Positions 1 through 7,438 of a stretch of 30,401 nt of DNA are shown piece by piece. The stretch is from JAHQVK01 sp039819565 (GTDB lineage: Bacteria; Myxococcota; Kuafuiibacteriia; Kuafuiibacteriales; Kuafuiibacteriaceae): NCBI GenBank assembly GCA_039819565.1, contig JBCBRU010000029.1, positions 1 through 30,401 on the forward strand, written 5' to 3'. A program made the translations under genes and the position numbers. Within the stretch, counting starts at the first letter, position 1. The number at the start of each line of letters is the position of its first letter. Below the pieces are notes generated by a model, which had not been told where the DNA came from, ran no database searches, and saw nothing but the letters and a program-made list of their open reading frames with translations.

Positions 1-640
1 ATCGCGTCGGTTGTCGTCGGATTTCCGAAGCCAAGGTTCGGGTGGCGACCGCGTACACGTAGCCTCCGAGCGATTTGGCGAGGCGCCGCGCGAGGGGATG
101 CTGGGTGGACTGGACGACGTCGACGTAGTCGTTCAGCACCTGGGCGTCGTAGCCGAGGCTCGCGAACGGAAAGACGTCGCCCTCGTCCGTCTCCAGCACC
201 CGCAGCGGGGTCGGCACCGCGGTGCCGCGAGAGAGCACCCGGTCTACGTCTTCGAGGGCGTTCTTGGCGTCGACGAGGCTGCCCAGGGCGTTGCCGGTTC
301 CGAGGCGGAGGATCACCAGGTCCGGCCAGGGGCCCGGTTGCTCCCGCAGTAGGCGGAGGGTGGACGCGATGGTCCCATCGCCCCCCCCAATGAGAAGAGT
401 GGAGTACCCGCGGCGCTGGATGGTGCGCACGTGGTCTCGAGCCTCTTCGAGATCTTTCGACAGATAGATGTCCGACGGAGAGAGGCGCCTTTCCAGTGCG
501 CGGACGAGAGGTCGGTCCACGCGCTTGGCGTTCGCGTTCAGGAGCACCGCCACGCCGGCGGGGACAAGCTGAATCGCGGGGTTGGCAATCCTCGCGGTCG
601 GGGCGTCGATGATGCTGGCGGTGTGCACGGAGTCGTCCAT
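1..640 (-). CDS. Diacylglycerol/sphingosine kinase-type lipid kinase (DAGK catalytic domain), 3' end outside window
   Basis: Soluble lipid kinase of the DAGK catalytic family, which phosphorylates diacylglycerol-like or sphingoid lipids with ATP. I translated the reverse strand from the ATG at 640; 213 codons are visible and the frame leaves the window still open. Residues 81-90 carry the nucleotide-binding motif LLIGGGDGT and residues 112-120 carry LGTGNALG, both hallmarks of the family; SLGYDAQVLNDY (161-172) fits the start of the second subdomain. In-frame GTG at 679 and TTG at 655 are alternative starts; no clear Shine-Dalgarno site decides. It lies downstream of the response regulator on the same strand, about 110-150 bases away, with a perfect inverted repeat between them. 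The lipid substrate cannot be told from the sequence. The family call is firm. Confidence 0.88.
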   Translation of the reverse strand, partial: MDDSVHTASIIDAPTARIANPAIQLVPAGVAVLLNANAKRVDRPLVRALERRLSPSDIYLSKDLEEARDHVRTIQRRGYSTLLIGGGDGTIASTLRLLREQPGPWPDLVILRLGTGNALGSLVDAKNALEDVDRVLSRGTAVPTPLRVLETDEGDVFPFASLGYDAQVLNDYVDVVQSTQHPLARRLAKSLGGYVYAVATRTLASEIRRQPTR

Positions 641-739
641 CGTTGTCGAACGCAAAGTGCGGACCAGCGTCGGCGTCACTGAATCGAAGCGAAGTCGCCT
701 CGGAAGCGGGCGCGAACCCGCGCGATGTGGGCATCTGTC

Positions 740-759
740 GTGCGAAAGACGTTTCGCAC
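740..759. repeat. Perfect 8-bp inverted repeat (GTGCGAAA-gacg-TTTCGCAC)
   Basis: Arms at 740-747 and 752-759 match perfectly around a 4-base loop. The repeat lies between the stop of the response regulator (788) and the start of the lipid kinase (640 or 679), both on the minus strand. No T-run follows on the minus strand, so it is not a classic intrinsic terminator. An operator for the lipid kinase or an RNA processing hairpin are alternatives. The function is inferred only. Confidence 0.4.
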
Positions 760-787
760 TGCGTCACAAACTACGCGGGTGGAGAGC

Positions 788-2251
788 TCAAGAAGCGTTC
801 TGCTCGAGGAAGGCGCGGCGGCGCGCTTCGGCCGCAGCACGCTCCTCCTGGCGCCGCTGCCGCGCTCCTCGACTTCGGGCGATCGCTCGCTCGCTCACGG
901 GGGGAACGTCGATGTTGTAAGCGCGCATCTTGCGGTACATCGTCGCGCGGCCCACGCCGAGGAGCTCCGCCGCCCGGGAGACGCAGCCTCCGGCGTTCTC
1001 TAGTGCGAACTTGAAGATCTCGGCCTCGTAGATGTCGTAGGGCTGAACGTCACCCGCCATATCGAGGGTGGGTCGCCAGCCCGACTTCGTGGGCTTGGCG
1101 TCTTGCTCCTCCTCGGTGGACAGGCGCGCCTGCTCGCGCGCCGTCATGTCCAGGACGATGAGCCCGCCTTCTGCCAGAACGCAAGACTCCTTGACGGCGC
1201 TCACGAGCTCCGTGAGGTTCCCAGGCCAGTCGCGAGCGCCCAGCTCTTCGAGCACGCGTGGACTGACGGAGACACCGGCCGCCCCCACCTGCCGCTGGAC
1301 CGCTTGCATCACTCTACGGACGAGCTCCGGAATGTCCTCCCGACGCTGTCGGAGGGGCGGGACCCGAATTCGAGTACGGGCAAACACCTGCGCCACATCC
1401 GCCCGCAGGCGCCCCGCGTTGACCTCGACGTCGAGGTCCCGATCGATGCCGCCAATCATAGGTGGCCATCGAACCTCGGCACCGCTGACCTTGGCCGCGG
1501 AGAGGCCCCGCAGCAGCTTGGCCAAGCGTTCCTGCCCGTCCGGGCTCAGTCCAGCCACCGCTTCGATGTAGACCAGCCCCCCTTTCGCCTCCGCGAACGC
1601 GCTCGTGACCTCGCCGCTCCCGAAGAGATGGTCCTCCGGGCTGCCCGACTCCGGCCGCTCCGGCACCGCCACGAAGGGGCCCTCGCCGCGCGGCCCCACC
1701 GAATGCGCATACCGAGCGACGTATTGCTGTCCAGCCCCAGGCTCCCCCTCCACGAGAAGGATCGGAGCATCCGCATGATGACGGGCTTGCTCGAGGACCG
1801 CCTGCATGGCGGGGCTCGTGGTCACCAATAGGTCGACCTCGGGCTCGCGCTCGAGCACCACCGTCTTTGGACGTTCGCCCTCCATCCGTCGCACCGTCTC
1901 TTCGAAGAGCCCCACGAGACGCTCGCCGTCGACAGGTCGCTCGAACACGTCGAGGGCGCCTCGTCGAACGGCGTCGACCACGTCGACGACGTTCGCGTCC
2001 GCCGCCACGCACACCACCTGGGGACGCGTCTCGGAACGAACCAGCGTCTCCAGGACCTCGAGTCCGGCCGGGTCGGTCATGCCGAGGTCGAGCAGCACGA
2101 AGGTCGGGGACTCGGACTCGAGCAGAGCGAGCCCCATCGAGGGGTGGGCGACATCGACGACTTCAAATCCTCGGTCCTTTAAGAAGCGCGCAGCGTTGCG
2201 CCGGAACTGGGGATCGCGGTCGACGATGAGAACGGTGCGGCGGTTCTTCAT
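788..2251 (-). CDS. Response regulator with degenerate sigma-54 AAA+ domain and Fis-type HTH
   Basis: 487 aa, with NtrC-like architecture. Receiver domain (about 5-122): D11, D13 and phospho-acceptor D55 (LLDLG) are present, but the usual Lys is Arg (FERP, R105) and the usual Ser/Thr is Ala84. AAA+ domain (about 140-360): the Walker A equivalent reads GEPGAGQQ (169-176), so the Lys is Gln; the GAFTGA loop that touches sigma-54 is replaced by GEVTSAFAEA (about 213-222); Walker B reads VYIEAV (227-232) without Asp-Glu. The R-finger region RVPPLRQRREDIP and the WPGN motif (342-345) are kept. The C-terminus has a Fis-type HTH (about 412-445), then an Arg/Glu-rich tail. I chose the ATG at 2251 because GGAG lies 5 bases upstream and the receiver begins at once; a GTG at 2323 would add 24 residues. 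It probably binds DNA but should not hydrolyse ATP or open sigma-54 promoters. Confidence 0.85.
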   Translation of the reverse strand: MKNRRTVLIVDRDPQFRRNAARFLKDRGFEVVDVAHPSMGLALLESESPTFVLLDLGMTDPAGLEVLETLVRSETRPQVVCVAADANVVDVVDAVRRGALDVFERPVDGERLVGLFEETVRRMEGERPKTVVLEREPEVDLLVTTSPAMQAVLEQARHHADAPILLVEGEPGAGQQYVARYAHSVGPRGEGPFVAVPERPESGSPEDHLFGSGEVTSAFAEAKGGLVYIEAVAGLSPDGQERLAKLLRGLSAAKVSGAEVRWPPMIGGIDRDLDVEVNAGRLRADVAQVFARTRIRVPPLRQRREDIPELVRRVMQAVQRQVGAAGVSVSPRVLEELGARDWPGNLTELVSAVKESCVLAEGGLIVLDMTAREQARLSTEEEQDAKPTKSGWRPTLDMAGDVQPYDIYEAEIFKFALENAGGCVSRAAELLGVGRATMYRKMRAYNIDVPPVSERAIARSRGARQRRQEERAAAEARRRAFLEQNAS

Positions 2252-2525
2252 CGCACTCCGACCTATCGGCCCAAGCCGATCGACATTGAGACGGAGCGAA
2301 GCCATGGATGTGGCCTCGCTCACGCGGCGGAGTGCGCAAAGCGGGCCGTGGAGGCCCTCGCGCGGTCGTGTGCACCAACCAGGGGCTGTCCCCGGGCATT
2401 CCCCGGGTGAGCAAAAAATTGTGATCCGAGGCGTTGCCTAGTGTCTCGAGACGAGGCGCGGGCGAAGTCTCGGGAAGGATGCGAAGTCCGCTCCGGGGTG
2501 CTACGAGACCACCAGGAGTAGGCAG

Positions 2526-3230
2526 ATGGGGCGGAAGTCGGAGCCCTTCAACAATCCCTTCCTCGCCGTGGGTGAGGAGCTGCGGAAGAAGGCCAAGAAA
2601 TCCAAACAGGCCCAACGCAAGGCGGCGGTGGCGAAGGCCATGGCTCCTTCTCGACCCCCGGCCAAGGCGAGCCGCGGTCACGCTGAGGCGGGCGACGATG
2701 CCGACCTCTTTGCCCAGGCGGTGGCCGGCACCCAGAGGCTCGACGATCCAAGAGGGGTCGTGGAGCCGGCGCTCCCACCCCCGTCAGCCGAAGGCATCCC
2801 CGTGTACGACGAGGACGCGGAAGCCTACGCAGAGCTCGTGAGCATCGTGGAAGGTACGGCCCGTTTCGATATCAGCGACTCGGACGAGTTCATCGAGGGG
2901 GGCATCGAAGGACTGGACCGGCGCGTCCTCCAAAAGCTCCGAAAGGGTGACTTCGCTTTTCGCCAGCACTTGGATCTTCACGGCATGAACCGGGAGGAAG
3001 CGCGGGAGGCCGTACAGAACTTCCTCGCCGATGCCCACGGCGCAGGGCGACGCTGCGTCCTGATCGTGCACGGGAGAGGCCTGAACTCGAAGGACAACAT
3101 TCCGGTTCTGAAGGTCGCGCTCAAGTCGTGGCTTCAGAGGGGGCGTATCGCCCGCCGGGTCCTTGCCTTCTGCACGGCCCAGCCCACCGACGGGGGAGCG
3201 GGAGCCATGTACGTTCTGCTAAGGCGATGA
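2526..3230 (+). CDS. Smr/MutS2-type domain protein
   Basis: 234 aa. The C-terminal Smr domain (about 145-234) has the three family signatures: LDLHG (149-153), HGRG (182-185) and a closing DGGAGAMYVLLRR (222-234). Smr domains bind nucleic acid and often act as endonucleases, on DNA junctions or on mRNA of stalled ribosomes. The N-terminal 140 residues begin with a Lys-rich stretch (RKKAKKSKQAQRKAAVAKA) that could contact nucleic acid, then an acidic, low-complexity linker. The start ATG is preceded by AGGAG (2514-2518). The stop is one base before dgkA, so it heads a co-directional run of four genes. Stand-alone Smr proteins of this size are common in proteobacteria; the exact substrate here is unknown. 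Confidence 0.88.
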   Translation: MGRKSEPFNNPFLAVGEELRKKAKKSKQAQRKAAVAKAMAPSRPPAKASRGHAEAGDDADLFAQAVAGTQRLDDPRGVVEPALPPPSAEGIPVYDEDAEAYAELVSIVEGTARFDISDSDEFIEGGIEGLDRRVLQKLRKGDFAFRQHLDLHGMNREEAREAVQNFLADAHGAGRRCVLIVHGRGLNSKDNIPVLKVALKSWLQRGRIARRVLAFCTAQPTDGGAGAMYVLLRR

Positions 3231-3231
3231 C

Positions 3232-3861
3232 GTGACGGTTTCCCGGCCCCGTCCGCCCCTCACTCAAGCCTTCGCCTTCGCCTACGAAGGGATCCTCAGG
3301 ACCCTCGCCGGAGAGCGAAACATGAAGATCCACTGGGTTTCGGGCACCGCCGTCATGCTCGTGGGCATGGCCCTACCGTTTCCCCCTTCGGCTCGGGCCG
3401 CCCTGCTCTTCGCCGTCCTGCTCGTCATCGCGACCGAAGTGCTCAACGCCGCCCTCGAAGGCATCGTGGACCTTGCCACCCAGGAATGGATGTACTCGGC
3501 CAAATTGGCCAAGGATGCCGCCGCGGGGACGGTGTTGGTGGTCGCGGTGGGCGCGATCACTCTTCTCACCGACATCCTCTGGAACCAGTGGCGCCTCGTG
3601 GAACTGAACTCCGAACCGGTGCTTCGGACCGTTCTCTTCGGCGTACCGCTCCTCGTCGGACTCGCATGCGGACTGACCGCCGCGGCTCGACTCGCCGCCG
3701 TCGGCTTCGGCGTGGCCTGCCTCACCTGGGCGGTGCTCGCGAGACACACTGCGGACCCGGTCTTCGCAGCGGTCGCGCTCGGGCTCATCATCGTCGCGGC
3801 CGACGCTCGACGACGGCGCAGCCGACTCCTGGATGACCGTCCGCCGGCGTCCCGCGCTTGA
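3232..3861 (+). CDS. dgkA: DgkA-family membrane lipid kinase with extra C-terminal membrane region
   Basis: 209 aa integral membrane protein. Residues 11-118 match the small DgkA family (diacylglycerol or undecaprenol kinase): the catalytic signature EVLNAALEGIVD is at 69-80 with E69 and E76, followed by KLAKDAAAG (91-99). NMKIH (30-34) resembles undecaprenol kinases of the family more than E. coli DgkA. Normal members are about 120 aa. Here about 80 further residues contain two or three hydrophobic segments (about 132-150, 154-170, 177-190) and end in an Arg-rich tail. The start is a GTG one base after the smr stop, implying translational coupling. Whether it recycles diacylglycerol or undecaprenol cannot be told from the sequence; no fused phosphatase motif is visible in the extension. 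Confidence 0.85.
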   Translation: MTVSRPRPPLTQAFAFAYEGILRTLAGERNMKIHWVSGTAVMLVGMALPFPPSARAALLFAVLLVIATEVLNAALEGIVDLATQEWMYSAKLAKDAAAGTVLVVAVGAITLLTDILWNQWRLVELNSEPVLRTVLFGVPLLVGLACGLTAAARLAAVGFGVACLTWAVLARHTADPVFAAVALGLIIVAADARRRRSRLLDDRPPASRA

Positions 3862-3895
3862 CCGCTTCCTCCTCTTCCTCGAGACCGTTGGTCTG

Positions 3896-4954
3896 ATGTT
3901 GCACCGCAACACGGAGGCCCTCTCGCCGGTCGGCATCGTCGGATACGGGCTCTACCTCCCCGATAAGTGGATGACGGCCGAGGCGGTCGCGGAGGCGACG
4001 GAAGGCCGATGGTCCGCACAGGCCATTCGCGACAAGCTCGGCTTTCATCGAAAGCCCGTACCGGGACCGGAGGACGGGACTCAGGAGATGGCGGTGAGAG
4101 CCGCCCTCGACTGCCTCGAGCGCTGCGACTACGACCCCACACGCATCGACCTCATCGTCTGCGTGGGCGAGGAGCACAAAGAGTATCCCCTCACTACGAG
4201 CGGGATCTACGTTCAAGAGAAGATCGGCGCGACGCGTGCCTGGGCGATCGACGTTCAGCAGCGCTGCAACTCAACTGTCGCCGCACTCAAACTGGGAAAG
4301 TCCGTCATCCAGGCCGACGATGAGGTGAACTCAATCCTGATCGTGGGCGGGTATCGCAACGGCGATCTCATCGACTATCGCGACGCCCCCGCTTCTTTCA
4401 TGTTCAACCTGGGGGCGGGTGCCGGGGCCTTCCTCATCGAAGGCGGACGAGAAGAGAACCTGCTCCTGGGCGCTCACATCGTCACCGATGGTTCGATGGC
4501 TCGCGATACCGGCGTACGCTACGGCGGCACCGTGCAACCTATCGAGAGCCTCCCTGAGGAGGTCCTTACGGAGCTTCAGAAACGAGGGAATCAATCTCTG
4601 ACGGTCTTCGACCCCGACCATATGAAGAGCCGGCTGGAAGAGGTCTCGATGCGGAACTGGCTCCTCTGCCTCGACCGCGCCCTCGAAAAGTCGGGCGCTA
4701 CTCGGAGCGACATCGGCTATCTGAACCTTCTGCATTTCAAGCGTTCCATGCATCACGCCCTCCTGGGCGAACTCGGACTGACCGACGAGCAAAGCGTGTA
4801 TCTCGAGGACTACGGTCACCTCGGTCACGTGGACCAGATGCTGAGCCTCGACCTGGGACTTGCCCAAGGCCGCGTTCGAGCGGGCGAGCTGATGGTCATG
4901 CTCTCGGCTGGAATCGGGTATGTCTGGGGGGCTCAGGTCGTGCGTTGGGGCTGA
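3896..4954 (+). CDS. 3-oxoacyl-ACP synthase III (KAS III/FabH-like) thiolase-fold enzyme
   Basis: 352 aa from the ATG at 3896; an upstream ATG at 3833 would overlap dgkA by 29 bases and add 21 atypical residues. The fold opens with the KAS III-like VGIVGYGLYLP. The nucleophile lies in QQRCNSTVAAL (C124), and a His in LLHFKRSMHH (H280) matches the usual second catalytic residue. The expected Asn of the GNTSAAS motif is absent: the region reads YGHLGHVDQ (306-314), giving His (H308 or H311). The ending GYVWGAQVVRWG is typical of the superfamily. Such enzymes condense an acyl-CoA with malonyl-ACP or make other C-C, ester or lactone bonds. With no ACP, malonyl transferase or reductase next door, housekeeping FabH is doubtful; an accessory acyl-transfer role is more likely. 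It lies between a lipid kinase and a sensor kinase, closely spaced. Confidence 0.8.
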   Translation: MLHRNTEALSPVGIVGYGLYLPDKWMTAEAVAEATEGRWSAQAIRDKLGFHRKPVPGPEDGTQEMAVRAALDCLERCDYDPTRIDLIVCVGEEHKEYPLTTSGIYVQEKIGATRAWAIDVQQRCNSTVAALKLGKSVIQADDEVNSILIVGGYRNGDLIDYRDAPASFMFNLGAGAGAFLIEGGREENLLLGAHIVTDGSMARDTGVRYGGTVQPIESLPEEVLTELQKRGNQSLTVFDPDHMKSRLEEVSMRNWLLCLDRALEKSGATRSDIGYLNLLHFKRSMHHALLGELGLTDEQSVYLEDYGHLGHVDQMLSLDLGLAQGRVRAGELMVMLSAGIGYVWGAQVVRWG

Positions 4955-4973
4955 CCGTGCTATCAGGCTACGT

Positions 4974-7424
4974 GTGAGGGACCGGATCTCGGAAGCCGAG
5001 ATACTCGGCGCCCTCGACGTCGGCGTGATGGCTTGTCGAGCCGACGGTCGACTCCGCTACGCAAACGCAGCTGTCTTCGAACTGTGCGGCGTGACCCTCG
5101 AAGAACTCGAAGGAAAGACCTCCGAGGAATTCGGCTGGGATGTCATCGACCCGGACGGACATCCCATCCCGTACGAAGACCTGGCCACGAACCGCGCCCT
5201 ACGCACCCGGGCGCCCGTAAAAAACCTCGTGCTCGGCGTCCTCCGCCCTCATTCCCGGGAGCGGGTCTGGCTCCTGGCCAACGCCATTCCTCAGTTCGAT
5301 GAGCACGGCGAACTCAGCGGGGTGGTGACGAGTCTCTCGGACATTAGCAGCCGGCGGGCTCTGGAAGACGTCCTGACGGAGAGCAACGCGCGCCTCGACC
5401 GACGGGTCGCCGAGCGGACGGCTGAGCTCGAACAGACCGTCTCTGCCCTCCGCGACGAGATTCGGTGGCGAGAGGAGGCCCAGGCCGAGCTGGCCCAGCG
5501 CCAAGCCCTCCACGGCTCGGTGGTTCGAGCCATGGCCGAAGGGGTCATCGTCCACGACGCGCGAGGACGCGTGGTCGATGCCAACCCTGCCGCGTCGCAC
5601 ATCCTCGGCCTCGGTCGCGATGAGATCTTCGGGCTCCGCCCTCCTCCCCAAGGTTGGTCGATTCTCGACGCCCAGGGCACCCCTGTCTCTCTGGACGGCC
5701 TGCCCTCCCGGATCGTCCTAAGGACCGGCGAAGCCGTGCGCAACGCCGACCTCACGGTCCGTCGCCCCGACGGCTCCATCCGAGGGCTGACCGTAAACTG
5801 CGAGCCACGCCGAGAGCGTGAAGGTCTCGGCGGGTTGGTCCTGACGTTCTCCGATATCACCGAGCGTCGCGAGGCCGAGCAGCAGCTCGAACAGAGCCTC
5901 TATCGCCTCCAAATGCTGCTCACGGCCCTCCCCGGGGTCGTGATCTTCATGGCCGAGGTCCCGTTTTTCGGGAGCGCACGAGTGACCTATCTCAGCGCCG
6001 GAGCGGAAGGTTTGCTGGGCATCCCCAGCGACCCCGGAGACGTACCGATCGAGACTTTCCTCGATCGCATCCATCCCGACGACTGGCCCAAGCTCGTGGA
6101 GAACGGGCAGGCCCCCCGCTCGGAGCCCGAGGCTATCGACACACTCGGTGATTTCGTTCTCGAGGTCAGACTTCGCCCGCGACCGGAGGCACCGTGGCGG
6201 TGGGCGAGCGTGCGAGCGCGTCCAAAGATGGGACGGACGAGCGTCACATGGACGGGCACCGTCGTCGACATCGACGAACAGCTCCGCGTTGCAGAGGGCC
6301 TACGCCAGACCCAGAAGATGGAAGCGATCGGGGTTCTTGCCGCCGGCGTCGCCCATAACTTCAACAACATGCTCGCTGCCATCATCCCCAACGTGGAGCA
6401 GGCCCACTCGCTCGTCGATTCCGACCTTCGGCCGTATCTCGAGGACGCTGTCCAAGCCGCTCACACCGCCAAGGAGCTCGTCCGGCAGCTTCTGGTCGTC
6501 GCTCGTCGAGATCCGACCCCAGAGCACGTCTCCGTAAATCTCGTGCCGCTCCTCACCGGCGTCGTACAACTCTGCCGACGAAGCTTCAGGCCCGACGTAA
6601 GGATCCAACTCGATCTGCAAGTCTCCGAGGCGTGGGTTTCGGCCAGCCCAAGTCACCTCAACCAGGTGTTCATAAACCTGTGTACGAACGCACGAGACGC
6701 CATGTTCTCCCGCGCGGACGCGATACTCACCATACGCCTGCAACCCGTCGTACCGATGGGGTGGGAAGTGACCGTCGCGGACAACGGCGAGGGCATGCCG
6801 CCGGAGACCCTCCAGCGCCTCGGTGAGCCCTTCTTCACGACCAAAGGGCCTGATCGCGGGACGGGATTAGGTGTGGCCACGGCCTTTGGCATTGTCGAGG
6901 ACCACAGTGGGGAACTCATGTATGAGTCCACCCCTGGCCTGGGCACTACGGCCATCGTCCGACTCCCCGCGCTGGAGACCAGCCAGGTCTTGCCTCATCC
7001 GCCGAAGGGCATCTCAGTGGCGGATGCCGAGAGTCTGAGCGGACGCATCCTCGTCGTCGATGACGAGGAGCTGGTCCGGCGAGCCGTGAGACGGACGCTC
7101 GTCCGGGAGGGGCACGAGGTGCTCGAAGCAATGGACGGCCTCGAGGCGGTGGACGTGGTGACCGATGAGGGCTCGAGCCTCGACCTCGTTCTCCTCGATC
7201 TCGCCATGCCCGGACTCTCGGGTCGGGCCGTGCTGGCCGACGTAAAGACTCGGGAGCCCCTCTTGCCCGTTATTCTTATGACCGGCCTGATCGACGACGA
7301 TGATCACTTGGGCGACGCGGACGCGGTGCTTCGGAAGCCGGTCGAGAGGCGGGAGCTTCTCGGCTTGGTGCGAGACCTCGTCGAGACGCGCCGCCGAGAG
7401 CGGATCTCGAACGCGGCGCCCTGA
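4974..7424 (+). CDS. Hybrid sensor histidine kinase with three PAS domains and C-terminal receiver
   Basis: About 816 aa, no membrane segments, so probably cytoplasmic. Order: PAS 1 (about 6-120), a coiled-coil linker rich in Glu/Arg (about 125-180), PAS 2 (about 180-300), PAS 3 (about 305-435, PAC-like end), HisKA with GVAHNFNNML and phospho-acceptor H461, a HATPase domain (N box NLCTNARDAM, G1 box DNGEGM, G2 box GTGLGVATAFGIV), and a receiver domain with D742 (LVLLDLAMPG) and K788 (LRKPVE). The GVAHNFNNML H-box belongs to the NtrB-like HPK4 group. The GTG at 4974 lies 19 bases after the KAS III stop; an ATG at 4920 would overlap that gene by 35 bases. The signal it senses is unknown; the gene probably is cotranscribed with smr, dgkA and the KAS III gene. 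Confidence 0.88.
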   Translation: MRDRISEAEILGALDVGVMACRADGRLRYANAAVFELCGVTLEELEGKTSEEFGWDVIDPDGHPIPYEDLATNRALRTRAPVKNLVLGVLRPHSRERVWLLANAIPQFDEHGELSGVVTSLSDISSRRALEDVLTESNARLDRRVAERTAELEQTVSALRDEIRWREEAQAELAQRQALHGSVVRAMAEGVIVHDARGRVVDANPAASHILGLGRDEIFGLRPPPQGWSILDAQGTPVSLDGLPSRIVLRTGEAVRNADLTVRRPDGSIRGLTVNCEPRREREGLGGLVLTFSDITERREAEQQLEQSLYRLQMLLTALPGVVIFMAEVPFFGSARVTYLSAGAEGLLGIPSDPGDVPIETFLDRIHPDDWPKLVENGQAPRSEPEAIDTLGDFVLEVRLRPRPEAPWRWASVRARPKMGRTSVTWTGTVVDIDEQLRVAEGLRQTQKMEAIGVLAAGVAHNFNNMLAAIIPNVEQAHSLVDSDLRPYLEDAVQAAHTAKELVRQLLVVARRDPTPEHVSVNLVPLLTGVVQLCRRSFRPDVRIQLDLQVSEAWVSASPSHLNQVFINLCTNARDAMFSRADAILTIRLQPVVPMGWEVTVADNGEGMPPETLQRLGEPFFTTKGPDRGTGLGVATAFGIVEDHSGELMYESTPGLGTTAIVRLPALETSQVLPHPPKGISVADAESLSGRILVVDDEELVRRAVRRTLVREGHEVLEAMDGLEAVDVVTDEGSSLDLVLLDLAMPGLSGRAVLADVKTREPLLPVILMTGLIDDDDHLGDADAVLRKPVERRELLGLVRDLVETRRRERISNAAP

Positions 7425-7438
7425 CCTGTGACGTGCGG

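Noticed and set aside
2390..2452. A CCCCGGG direct repeat (2390-2396, 2401-2407) and the palindrome GTCTCGAGAC (2443-2452) in the divergent region upstream of smr and the response regulator.
   Set aside because: Both are short and expected now and then in GC-rich DNA; no promoter elements line up with them convincingly.
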